From the NCBI GenBank assembly GCA_036274495.1, contig DASUFP010000125.1:1-61438 (forward strand): a stretch of 61,438 nucleotides of DNA, written 5' to 3'. A program made the translations under genes and the position numbers. The stretch's first letter is position 1. The number at the start of each line of letters is the position of its first letter. Origin of the DNA: DASUFP01 sp036274495. GTDB taxonomy: Bacteria; Bacteroidota; Bacteroidia; AKYH767-A; OLB10. The notes below the pieces were generated by a model. The model saw only the letters and a program-made list of their open reading frames with translations, was not told the origin of the DNA and made no database searches. Of the stretch, positions 27,094-34,901 are shown piece by piece.

Positions 27094-27463
27094 GTAAACG
27101 TTGTAAAATTAAGATTATTTTACTTTGAATCAGGTGAAAAGTGGCCGATTCATTACCGGTAAAAATAATCATCATATGTACCGACCTTCTCTTAAGAGCC
27201 AGCCCTGTAACCAGTTCAGCGCTGTTGAGTCTGAAAGCCTCCCTGATTCTGCGCTTTAACAGATTGCGGTCGACAGCCCGTTTGAATTTCCTCTTTGGTA
27301 CCGAAACTGCCAGTCGTACAGGAGAACCCGCCTCAGCGGCAGTATTCAGAACTACAGCTTTCAGAGGATACGCATTAATTGATTTTCCCTCAGTAACCAC
27401 CCGCTCAATGTCCTTTCGATGTTTGAGCTTGTGCCTTTTGGGGAATGTAAATCGCTGTTTCAC
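27035..27463 (-). CDS. rnpA: Ribonuclease P protein component
   Basis: Protein subunit of RNase P, which trims tRNA 5' leaders; 142 residues. The RNR signature is present (KRAVDRNLLKRRIREAFR). The frame opens with an ATG at 27529, but those first 22 residues are hydrophobic and Pro-rich and unlike RnpA. The GTG at 27463 gives KQRFTFPKRHKL at the N-terminus, which is how Bacteroidota RnpA usually begins, and a near-consensus TACCTTTA box ends 6 bases before it. The C-terminus overlaps yidD. The RNase P RNA gene is not in the window. Confidence 0.85.
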   Translation of the reverse strand: MKQRFTFPKRHKLKHRKDIERVVTEGKSINAYPLKAVVLNTAAEAGSPVRLAVSVPKRKFKRAVDRNLLKRRIREAFRLNSAELVTGLALKRRSVHMMIIFTGNESATFHLIQSKIILILQRLHGIHTQDSLNDAGGPADVL

Positions 27464-27620
27464 AGGTGGTAAAGGTAATGAAAATGGAAGAGTCAGGACA
27501 TAAAAGAGCGAAGCCCGCCTATTCACCACCGGAGAAACCCGAATCAGGTTGGCACTGCAAAAACTACTGATTACATTGCAGATAAGGAAAAGGAAACCTT
27601 AGAGTAAAACCGGGGAGCTG

Positions 27621-28370
27621 CTATTTATTGGCTTTTTTCACATAATGCTCAATGGCCATTGTCATTGATGGGGCCTCGGGAACAGGAGCCATTACATCGA
27701 CCTTGAGTTTTGCATCAATCACCGCCTGGATGGTAGTAGAGCCAAAAGCAGCAATACGGGTGTTGTTTTGCTTGAACTTAGGGAAGTTTTTAAACAGACT
27801 GGTGATACCGGAAGGACTGAAAAACACAAGCATATCATAGTTTACTTCTGCCAGATCAGACAAGTCGGAGCAAACCGTTTTATATAAAATCGCTTTGGTA
27901 AACTCAATGTTGTTTTCGGTAAGCGTATCGGCAATTTCCTGTTTGTGAATATCGGAACAGGGCAAAATAAATTTCTCCTTCTTATGCTTCTTGATCACAT
28001 CAATAAGATCGTTGATGGTCGTTTTACCATTGAAGATTTTCCGTTTTCTGTAAACTACATACTTCTGCAGGTAAAATGCTGTAGATTCGGAAAGACAAAA
28101 ATATTTGTATTGATCCAGATTTTGAATGCGCATTTCGTTACACATCCTGAAAAAGTGATCCGCCGCTATCCTGCTGGTAAGTATAACTGCCGAGTAATCC
28201 TGAATATTGATTTTGTCTTTTCTGAATTCGGTACTTGGAATGCCCTCAACATGAATAAAAGGTCTGAAATCAATTTTCAAGCTGAATTTCTTCGCCAGAT
28301 CGTGATAGGGGGACTTTTCTGTTTCTGGTTTTGGTTGGGTAACCAGAATGCTTTTGACTTTCAAACTCAT
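27621..28370 (-). CDS. hemD: Uroporphyrinogen-III synthase
   Basis: About 249 residues of the HemD family, which closes hydroxymethylbilane to uroporphyrinogen III in haem synthesis. Features: SILVTQPKPE opening, VILTSRIAADHFF, the hinge FILPCSDIHKQEIADTL and YDMLVFFSPSGITSLFKNF. The frame extends to an ATG at 28457, but that codon lies inside a perfect TACCTTTG promoter box and adds unrelated residues, so the ATG at 28370 was chosen. It follows DUF4271 on the same strand, a pairing frequent in Bacteroidota. Sequence conservation in HemD is low, so the call rests on overall pattern and context. Confidence 0.83.
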   Translation of the reverse strand: MSLKVKSILVTQPKPETEKSPYHDLAKKFSLKIDFRPFIHVEGIPSTEFRKDKINIQDYSAVILTSRIAADHFFRMCNEMRIQNLDQYKYFCLSESTAFYLQKYVVYRKRKIFNGKTTINDLIDVIKKHKKEKFILPCSDIHKQEIADTLTENNIEFTKAILYKTVCSDLSDLAEVNYDMLVFFSPSGITSLFKNFPKFKQNNTRIAAFGSTTIQAVIDAKLKVDVMAPVPEAPSMTMAIEHYVKKANK

Positions 28371-28402
28371 GCTCCGGACGCGCGGCTGTGTAGGTTTCGG
28401 TA

Positions 28403-29251
28403 TTATCCCGCTGCCAGTCTGAATATGATCAGCAACGGGGCGATTTCGAGGGTGCAAAGGTACAAAATAAAATAGAAAATGCTACCTCCCGGCACAGTCC
28501 TCCACACCAGCCATCCCCGGATCAATCTGTAAATGAAGAATATAATAGTTATCGAAATGCCTGTAAGTAACACCTGTTCCAATGACCTGTCACCAACAAT
28601 GAAACCTGCCGCTATAACTGCCGGCAAAAGCACCAATCCCAATAAATTGTTGATAAGAAAAATGTTGAAAATGTAGGTAGCAACAGCCCTGTCGATTCCA
28701 AAAAGTGCCCCGGCACTCTTCAGGGTGAGCAACTTAACAGAATAGGCAAAGGCAACAATGAGTGTCAGCAGAAAAAACCGGGCAAATCCGGTGTTTAAAA
28801 ATGGGATATCCCACCTGTAATAAACGCTTACCTGGTAGAGGAAAAGAGCAAAAATGAAATAGAAGAGCACCGACATCAGTGAGGCGGCGCGTTGTACGAG
28901 AATATTCTCGTCACGAACAATCTGGTTGGTTACGTTATTGTTGAAGAACGCTGCAACCAATTGCCTGAAAATTTTATAGTAAAATGCTCTAATGGCAGTG
29001 AACCCTATGATTATCAAAAGCAATACAAGCGTAAACCAATCGGGTGTACGCCGGTTGCGGGTAACGGGAACACTGTTTACCGGCTTCAATAAATGACCAC
29101 TGAATAACCTGAAGGTGTCTGCTTTGGTTGGAATTTCAGGAAACGAGATGCCCGTGGTATCGGCATCTGAAAACCTGAATGCAGGTGGTGTCGGTGGCTG
29201 TACCGAAATGGAATCATTCGGGTGTATTGAATCCTGTGCCTCAGTAGTCAT
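28403..29251 (-). CDS. DUF4271 integral membrane protein
   Basis: About 282 residues. An N-terminal Pro/Thr-rich soluble part of 80 residues precedes seven or so hydrophobic segments (for example WFTLVLLLIIIGFTAIRAFYY, LVLLPAVIAAGFIVGD and FYFILYLCTLEIAPLLIIF). It belongs to DUF4271, a Bacteroidota family usually next to hemD. Function unknown. The first ATG of the frame (29275) sits within a TATCTTTG promoter box, so ATG 29251 is the better start. The end of the gene carries the hemD promoter box nearby. Confidence 0.82.
   Translation of the reverse strand: MTTEAQDSIHPNDSISVQPPTPPAFRFSDADTTGISFPEIPTKADTFRLFSGHLLKPVNSVPVTRNRRTPDWFTLVLLLIIIGFTAIRAFYYKIFRQLVAAFFNNNVTNQIVRDENILVQRAASLMSVLFYFIFALFLYQVSVYYRWDIPFLNTGFARFFLLTLIVAFAYSVKLLTLKSAGALFGIDRAVATYIFNIFLINNLLGLVLLPAVIAAGFIVGDRSLEQVLLTGISITIIFFIYRLIRGWLVWRTVPGGSIFYFILYLCTLEIAPLLIIFRLAAG
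28455..28462 (-). promoter_or_regulatory. -7 box for hemD inside the DUF4271 3' end
   Basis: Minus-strand TACCTTTG (followed by CACCC) is a perfect TAnnTTTG box, 84 bases before the hemD ATG at 28370 and within the DUF4271 coding region. It implies independent hemD transcription. Confidence 0.55.
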
Positions 29252-29272
29252 TATTTCATTACAGCTTGACAG

Positions 29273-29280
29273 CAAAGATA
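29273..29280 (-). promoter_or_regulatory. -7 box for DUF4271
   Basis: Minus-strand TATCTTTG, perfect TAnnTTTG, 21 bases before the ATG at 29251. It overlaps the alternative ATG at 29275, arguing against that start. Confidence 0.55.
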
Positions 29281-29336
29281 CACGGACAGCGGTATTAATG
29301 ATTCAGTAACTTCGCGGTTCCCGAAAGCAGCTGGTA

Positions 29337-31202
29337 ATGCAATCAAAACTCACCCTATTTCTGTTCATAACAATTTGCTGCTCAATAGGGTGCTCTAATC
29401 CAAAATCATCACCATCTAAAACTATACCTATGTCTCACGATGTTCATTCTTACTCCCGACCCGAAGAAGCCGTTGTTAAACACCTTTCGCTCAACCTTAC
29501 AGTTGATTTCAACAAAAAAACGCTTCAGGGTACTGCAACGCTTGCAATTGACAATAGATCCGGAGGGAATGTTTTGATGCTCGATTCGCGCGGACTAAAC
29601 ATACAAACTGTTGTTCTTGACGGAACTAAGCCCACCACTTTTGAATTGGGAAAAGCAGATCCAATCCTGGGACAGCCGCTGAAAATAAACATTGAGAAAG
29701 CAACCAAAACAATCACTGTTACCTATTCCACATCACCCGAAGCAGCCGCTTTACAATGGCTGAATCCGGAACAAACCGAAGGGGGTAAACACCCGTTTTT
29801 ATTTACACAGTCGCAAGCTATTCTTGCCCGAACGTGGATACCGCTTCAAGACAGTCCCGGTATTAAATTTACCTATGACGCCACTATTTCTGTGCCTCCG
29901 GGTTTGATGGCGCTGATGAGTGCGGAAAATGATACAAACAAACACGCTGATGGGGTATATACATTTCAAATGCCACAGCCCGTACCCTCTTATCTGATGG
30001 CATTGGCGGTAGGCAATCTTAATTTTCATGCATACGATAACCGTTGTGGCGTTTTTGCGGAACCCGAACTCATCCAAAAAGCCGCATGGGAATTTGAAGA
30101 CCTGCCAAAAATGATTGAGTCGGCTGAAGCACTCTACGGCCCCTATGCCTGGGGAAGATATGATGTACTGGTGCTCCCTCCTTCCTTCCCGTTTGGCGGA
30201 ATGGAAAATCCGCGGGTGACTTTTGCAACACCTACAATTATTGCCGGCGACAGATCCCTTGTCTCACTGGTGGCACATGAACTGGCGCATTCGTGGAGCG
30301 GCAACCTGGTAACCAATGCAACGTGGAACGACTTCTGGCTTAACGAAGGATTTACCGTGTATTTCGAAACACGTATTATGGAAAAAATTTACGGGAAAGA
30401 TTATGCCGATATGCTTACCCTCCTCAGTCTGATGGATCTGAAAGAAACAATTGCTGAAATGGGTGACACAAGCAGAGAAACACACCTGTACGCCGATCTT
30501 GCCGGACGTGATCCCGACGACGGTGTGAGTGACATTGCCTATGAGAAAGGACGTTTTTTCCTGACCACAATTGAGATGGCCGTAGGCCGCGAAAAATGGG
30601 ATGCGTTTTTAAATGGTTATTTTAAAAAGTTTGCATTCGGAACAATGGATACCAAACATTTTGTTGAGTACCTGAATCAGGAATTGATAAAAGGCGATAC
30701 CGCTCTCGAAGCAAAAATTCGTATCAACGACTGGATCTACGGTCCCGGTTTACCATCCAATTGTCCTGTCATTACATCAAAAGAACTAGATAAAGCAGGT
30801 GCTGCTGCTACCGCTTTTTTATCGGGTACACCCGCAGGAAAAATTGATACTTCCGGGTGGACAACACACCACTGGCTCTACTTTATCAGAACTCTCGGCG
30901 ACCGCCTGAACGCTGACAATATGCAGCTGCTTGATAATGCATTTCATCTGACACAATCAGGCAACAGCGAAATTCTTTGCGAGTGGCTGCTGCATGCAAT
31001 AAAGGCCAATTACAAAACCGCCTTTCCTGCCCTCGATCATTTCTTATGCACCGTTGGAAGAAGAAAATTTGTAAAACCACTGTTCACCGAAATGGTTAAG
31101 ACACCCGATGGAAAACAAATGGCACAGGGCATTTACAAAAAAGCCAGGCCGGGTTATCACACAGTGACTGTCCAGACCATTGATACCATTCTGGGACTTT
31201 AA
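29337..31202 (+). CDS. M1 family aminopeptidase, leukotriene-A4-hydrolase-like lipoprotein
   Basis: 621 residues. A lipoprotein signal with lipobox SIGC places it on a membrane facing the periplasm or surface. The M1 zinc site is intact: H314-E315-x-x-H318 (VAHELAHSWSG) with Glu337 in WLNEGFTVYFE, plus the substrate-binding GGMEN motif (FPFGGMENPR). The C-terminal helical domain matches the leukotriene A4 hydrolase branch. It should release N-terminal residues from peptides. It is convergent with a secreted esterase. With the S46 and M20 enzymes in this window it would fit a peptide-scavenging lifestyle (inference). Confidence 0.92.
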   Translation: MQSKLTLFLFITICCSIGCSNPKSSPSKTIPMSHDVHSYSRPEEAVVKHLSLNLTVDFNKKTLQGTATLAIDNRSGGNVLMLDSRGLNIQTVVLDGTKPTTFELGKADPILGQPLKINIEKATKTITVTYSTSPEAAALQWLNPEQTEGGKHPFLFTQSQAILARTWIPLQDSPGIKFTYDATISVPPGLMALMSAENDTNKHADGVYTFQMPQPVPSYLMALAVGNLNFHAYDNRCGVFAEPELIQKAAWEFEDLPKMIESAEALYGPYAWGRYDVLVLPPSFPFGGMENPRVTFATPTIIAGDRSLVSLVAHELAHSWSGNLVTNATWNDFWLNEGFTVYFETRIMEKIYGKDYADMLTLLSLMDLKETIAEMGDTSRETHLYADLAGRDPDDGVSDIAYEKGRFFLTTIEMAVGREKWDAFLNGYFKKFAFGTMDTKHFVEYLNQELIKGDTALEAKIRINDWIYGPGLPSNCPVITSKELDKAGAAATAFLSGTPAGKIDTSGWTTHHWLYFIRTLGDRLNADNMQLLDNAFHLTQSGNSEILCEWLLHAIKANYKTAFPALDHFLCTVGRRKFVKPLFTEMVKTPDGKQMAQGIYKKARPGYHTVTVQTIDTILGL

Positions 31203-31238
31203 CAGTATTGTTGAAGCCTGCGCCGGAATGACTCCGAA

Positions 31239-32504
31239 TCAGTAATGCACCAGCTTTAATGACTCGGCACCTGCTTCGGAAATAATCTGCAAAAAGTAAA
31301 TTCCTTCCGACAAACCATTCAATGGTATGGCAAGGGTTGATGGTGCAACTATTTCGCTTTTGTATACCACAGCTCCATTCAAGTTACATACTCTTACCTC
31401 GGTTTTGCCGAAATGTTTTCCCGTTTTCAGATATACCTGATCGCCTGCAGGGTTGGGGTATACTACTGCAGGTTGAAATGAGGTGCCGGGTTCGTTCACT
31501 CCTGAAACGGTTTCGCAAATAATATCGCTCAGAAAGCGCGCAACAAGTGTATCAACCAGTACCTCATCGTGTATTCCGTGAGTGGTGCCGTTATAAAAAT
31601 ACGACTGATAATGCTGCGGAGAATATCCGAGGCTCAGCATGCGGTTTTCAATGGCGCACGATCCGTACAGGTGCGGATAATTTGCCGAAACATTCAGCGG
31701 CATATTCCAGAGTCCAACATTGTAGCCGCATGCAACAACCGGGTCTCCGGTTTGGTGGTAACTGAACAATGCAGGATCGGTATTCTGATCAATTACGGTA
31801 GTATCAAGTACTGCACCGTAAAAATTCACCACCGCTTTTACATCGGTGTTTTCTCCGTTAAGGTTTAGCGCCCCTGTATATGGACCCAATGGCGGTCGCA
31901 CCGCATTGGAAAAAAGTGTGACAACATTTGAAATGGAATCCACATCACCCGGCTGTTCCGAAGGGTTATTTATATAGGCAAGGTTAAGTGCGGTTATGGC
32001 ACCGGCGCTGGCACCTCCCACAAATGCGAGTTGGGTGTTTGTTGAGTCGGCGGATGCCCTTCCTTTTAAAAAACGTAATGCGCCGTTTGCATCCTGAATG
32101 GCACGAAAAGCAGCACGTATAACTTCACTGGAATCATAAGTGAAAGGTGCGGAATAGAAACCCGGACCATAAAAGCCAAGCCGGTAGGCTATTGTTGCCG
32201 AAACATATCCGCGTTGTGCATAATAGGAGGCGAGCGAATCCAGATCTTCTTTAACACCTGAATAAAACCCTCCGCCATGAATCCACATCAAAACAGGACG
32301 CGCGGTATTATTATCACCGACAGGTTTCCAGATGTTCATCTTCAGCACAACCGGTGTTCCGTCATATTGCGTTGAAGTACCATAAATAACTCCTGACTCT
32401 ACTCTGCTGGGGTAAACCTTAGGGTAATAGGGATCAAGACATTGGGCCAACAATCCGGTTGAAGAAACCAGTAGTGTAACCAGGGCAATAAGTCGGGTTT
32501 TCAT
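31239..32504 (-). CDS. Secreted alpha/beta-hydrolase (carboxylesterase-like) with T9SS sorting domain
   Basis: 421 residues. A signal peptide (to LLAQ, about 20) is followed by a hormone-sensitive-lipase/carboxylesterase fold. The oxyanion motif reads MWIHGGGFYSG, the nucleophile elbow VGGASAGAITALN (G-A-S-A-G) and a late His in NGTTHGIHDE. The last 80 residues form a type A sorting domain (VVYPNPAGDQVYL, LSEGIYFLQI, ending SLKLVHY). The protein should be exported by T9SS and either released or attached to the surface. Substrate is unknown; an acyl or aryl ester is likely. Confidence 0.87.
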   Translation of the reverse strand: MKTRLIALVTLLVSSTGLLAQCLDPYYPKVYPSRVESGVIYGTSTQYDGTPVVLKMNIWKPVGDNNTARPVLMWIHGGGFYSGVKEDLDSLASYYAQRGYVSATIAYRLGFYGPGFYSAPFTYDSSEVIRAAFRAIQDANGALRFLKGRASADSTNTQLAFVGGASAGAITALNLAYINNPSEQPGDVDSISNVVTLFSNAVRPPLGPYTGALNLNGENTDVKAVVNFYGAVLDTTVIDQNTDPALFSYHQTGDPVVACGYNVGLWNMPLNVSANYPHLYGSCAIENRMLSLGYSPQHYQSYFYNGTTHGIHDEVLVDTLVARFLSDIICETVSGVNEPGTSFQPAVVYPNPAGDQVYLKTGKHFGKTEVRVCNLNGAVVYKSEIVAPSTLAIPLNGLSEGIYFLQIISEAGAESLKLVHY

Positions 32505-32524
32505 AAGGTTGTTGAAAAGGTAGC

Positions 32525-32532
32525 TAAAGGTA
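32525..32532 (-). promoter_or_regulatory. Near-consensus -7 box for the secreted esterase
   Basis: Minus-strand TACCTTTA, with an overlapping second candidate TACCTTTT at 32515-32522. Both have one mismatch to TAnnTTTG. The ATG is at 32504. Confidence 0.3.
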
Positions 32533-32623
32533 TTAAAAACGAGAGTTGTTTCAACCCGAAATCAATAATTTTCACTAACTTAGGTACTAATAACAGCTGT
32601 TTAACGTTTTCCGGAAACCACTT

Positions 32624-33223
32624 ATGAAAAAAATCCTGATTTTACTTTTTTGTCTACTTGCTGTATTTAACGCAAGGGCCCAGCAGGATACGCTTTTCAG
32701 ATATATAAGTGCCATTCAGACATCTGATGGAGTATTACTTCAGTTTACAATTGTCGGAGGCATCACCTGCACAGGGGTAAAAATTGAACGATCGGGCGAT
32801 GGTGAACTTTTTGAAACCGTGCATGAATTTGTCGGCGTTTGCGGCTCTGTTACCGTTGATGAATCCTATTCCTTTCTGGATCGCAATCCTGAGCCAAACC
32901 ATTTGAATTATTACAGACTTGAACTGGGATCGCTCGGGTTGTTTTCTGATCCGCTGAAGGTTTTATACCTGGATTTCAGTGGCGACGGGGTTGTTGTAGC
33001 TCCCCAACCCTGTCACGAGACATGCACCATATGGTTCCCGAACTTTTCCAACGAAAAACATCTGATTAAGCTGTATGATACCACCGGCAAAAAGGTCCTG
33101 GAGGAATCGGGCGGCGACAATCATTTCAGCGTCCCATGCCGCAGTCTTTTGCCCGGCATTTACTTTTTCAACATCCTCAAAAACACCGAAATCCGTTATT
33201 CCGGCCGGTTACTGGTGCTTTGA
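32624..33223 (+). CDS. Small T9SS cargo, hypothetical
   Basis: 199 residues. A signal peptide (to ARAQ, about 19) is followed by one FnIII-like module (GVLLQFTIVGG, GVKIERSGDGELFETVHEF, NYYRLELGSLG) with four Cys. The rest is a sorting-domain-like tail (VVVAPQPCHETCTIWF, IKLYDTTGKKVLEES, LLPGIYFFNI, ending GRLLVL). There is no enzymatic domain, so it is perhaps a surface adhesin or binding fragment. Its stop codon lies within the promoter region of gcdH. Confidence 0.72.
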   Translation: MKKILILLFCLLAVFNARAQQDTLFRYISAIQTSDGVLLQFTIVGGITCTGVKIERSGDGELFETVHEFVGVCGSVTVDESYSFLDRNPEPNHLNYYRLELGSLGLFSDPLKVLYLDFSGDGVVVAPQPCHETCTIWFPNFSNEKHLIKLYDTTGKKVLEESGGDNHFSVPCRSLLPGIYFFNILKNTEIRYSGRLLVL

Positions 33224-33247
33224 ACAGCGGGGATTTGTTTACTTTTG
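33220..33247 (+). promoter_or_regulatory. Promoter for gcdH
   Basis: TTG (33220-33222), 17 bases, then TACTTTTG (33240-33247). Both halves of the Bacteroidota -33/-7 promoter are matched. The ATG at 33375 would have a leader of about 120 bases. Confidence 0.55.
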
Positions 33248-33374
33248 CCCGCCGGTTAATGGTAATTTGACATCTGCCCTGTCAGCACACCTTTACAGCA
33301 GCAAATTGACAACTCTGTACACGCCGGAATTTGTTATTCAAGAATACAACAAAACCATTCATAATTCCCTACCT

Positions 33375-34553
33375 ATGGCTCAAGACCGTTTCCAGGCCCC
33401 CGACTACTACCAGCTTGACGAATTACTTACCGACGAACACAAACTCATCCGCGACACGGTACGTGCGTGGGTAAAGAAGGAGGTTTCTCCTATTATAGAA
33501 GACGCTTGTCAGCGTTGCGTTTTCCCGTCACATCTTTTACACGGTCTTGCGCATATTGGCGCATTCGGACCCTACATTCCTGTTGAATACGGTGGCGGCG
33601 GACTCGATCAGATTTCATATGGCCTCATTATGCAGGAACTGGAGCGTGGCGATAGCGGAATACGTTCTACCGCATCGGTCCAAAGTTCGCTTGTGATGTA
33701 CCCTATTTATACATACGGCAGTGAAGAACAGCGCAAAAAATATTTACCTAAACTGGCATCAGGAGAGTGGATGGGCTGTTTCGGACTTACCGAACCCGAT
33801 CACGGTTCCAATCCGGGCGGCATGGTTACCAACATAAAAGACGGTGGTGATCATTATATATTAAATGGCGCTAAAATGTGGATCAGCAATGCTCCGTTCG
33901 CGCACATAGCAGTTGTATGGGCCAAAGACGAAGCCGGAGATATCAGAGGCATCATCGCTGAACGCGGCATGAAAGGTTTTACCACTCCCGAAACCCATGG
34001 CAAGTGGTCATTGAGAGCATCGGCAACCGGTGAGTTGGTATTCGACAACGTTCAGGTGCCAAAAGAAAATCTGCTGCCCAATGTTAAAGGTTTAAAAGGA
34101 CCTCTGGGTTGCCTCAATTCTGCCCGCTATGGTATCAGCTGGGGTGCAATAGGTGCAGCAATGGACTGTTATGATTCGGCACTCCGTTACTCCAAAGAGC
34201 GTATGCAATTTGGACGGCCGATCGGGGGCTTTCAGCTGCAGCAGAAAAAACTTGCAGAGATGATAACGGAAATTACAAAAGCACAGTTACTCACCTGGCG
34301 GCTTGGCGTTTTGAAAAACGAAAACCGTGCAACCCCTGCACAAATCTCGATGGCTAAACGCAATAATGTTAATATGGCTTTGGAAATTGCGAGAGAAGCC
34401 CGTCAGATTCACGGAGGAATGGGCATCACCGGAGAATACCCTATCATGCGTCATATGATGAACCTGGAGTCTGTAATTACCTACGAAGGAACACACGATA
34501 TTCACCTGCTCATCACTGGAATGGATGTTACAGGCGAAAACGCATTTACCTGA
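33375..34553 (+). CDS. gcdH: Acyl-CoA dehydrogenase, glutaryl-CoA dehydrogenase type
   Basis: 392 residues. FAD-dependent oxidative decarboxylation of glutaryl-CoA to crotonyl-CoA in lysine and tryptophan breakdown is the likely reaction. Signatures: STASVQSSLVMYPIY, FGLTEPDHGSNPGGM (flavin loop), NGAKMWISNAP, ARYGISWGAIGAA, RQIHGGMGITGEYPIMRH and the catalytic Glu in YEGTHDIH, which follows the GCDH pattern. The frame reaches back to 33075, but that overlaps the upstream gene and adds 100 unrelated residues; ATG 33375 fits. A strong hairpin terminator follows. No other lysine-degradation gene is near. Confidence 0.88.
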   Translation: MAQDRFQAPDYYQLDELLTDEHKLIRDTVRAWVKKEVSPIIEDACQRCVFPSHLLHGLAHIGAFGPYIPVEYGGGGLDQISYGLIMQELERGDSGIRSTASVQSSLVMYPIYTYGSEEQRKKYLPKLASGEWMGCFGLTEPDHGSNPGGMVTNIKDGGDHYILNGAKMWISNAPFAHIAVVWAKDEAGDIRGIIAERGMKGFTTPETHGKWSLRASATGELVFDNVQVPKENLLPNVKGLKGPLGCLNSARYGISWGAIGAAMDCYDSALRYSKERMQFGRPIGGFQLQQKKLAEMITEITKAQLLTWRLGVLKNENRATPAQISMAKRNNVNMALEIAREARQIHGGMGITGEYPIMRHMMNLESVITYEGTHDIHLLITGMDVTGENAFT

Positions 34554-34579
34554 TCCGTTAAACATCATAATCCTATTTC

Positions 34580-34607
34580 GGCGGACCCCAGTGTCCGCTT
34601 TTTTTTT
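34580..34607 (+). terminator. Intrinsic terminator after gcdH
   Basis: GCGGAC, loop cccagt, GTCCGC, then nine T. Perfect 6-bp GC-rich stem, 27 bases after the stop codon. Confidence 0.85.
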
Positions 34608-34776
34608 GCTTTAACCTGTTTATTGAAAGCACATGACTATCCCGTTCTGTTAAACGGCGTTGCTTTTATTGGAATCAACCTTTACGGGATTTGAATCTCA
34701 ACACATTTTTACCCTGTTTTTAAAAATATCAGAGACAATAATGCCGTTTTAAAGGTATTCCGCCTTATATTTTTAT

Positions 34777-34784
34777 TATTTTTG
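34777..34784 (+). promoter_or_regulatory. Weak -7 box candidate for the A2M-pbpC unit
   Basis: TATTTTTG matches TAnnTTTG but lies in an AT-rich run, 117 bases before the ATG, without a -33 TTG. Confidence 0.2.
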
Positions 34785-34901
34785 ATTAAACCTGTTTTAC
34801 TGAAGTATCACCGCTGACTACACCCCATTCAGCAATTCCTGAAACTGCTTTGTAACCCACCTGAACCCGCCTCACAATTTCCCCCAACCCAACACATTTA
34901 T

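Larger units (their letters stand above)
34554..34901. other. 348-base gap between gcdH and the alpha-2-macroglobulin gene
   Basis: The only gene-free stretch over 300 bases. It starts with the gcdH terminator (34580-34607). The middle is AT-rich with homopolymer runs and holds one TAnnTTTG candidate at 34777. The last 100 bases are C-rich on the plus strand (CCCACCTGAACCCGCC, CCCCCAACCCAAC). I see no tRNA, recognised RNA or coding frame. Confidence 0.6.

Noticed and set aside
28371..28457. Longer hemD from ATG 28457
   Set aside because: The ATG lies in a perfect TACCTTTG box within DUF4271, and the added residues are unlike HemD.
33075..33374. N-terminal extension of gcdH by 100 residues
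   Set aside because: It overlaps the T9SS cargo gene in another frame and runs through a good promoter; the extra residues do not resemble an acyl-CoA dehydrogenase.
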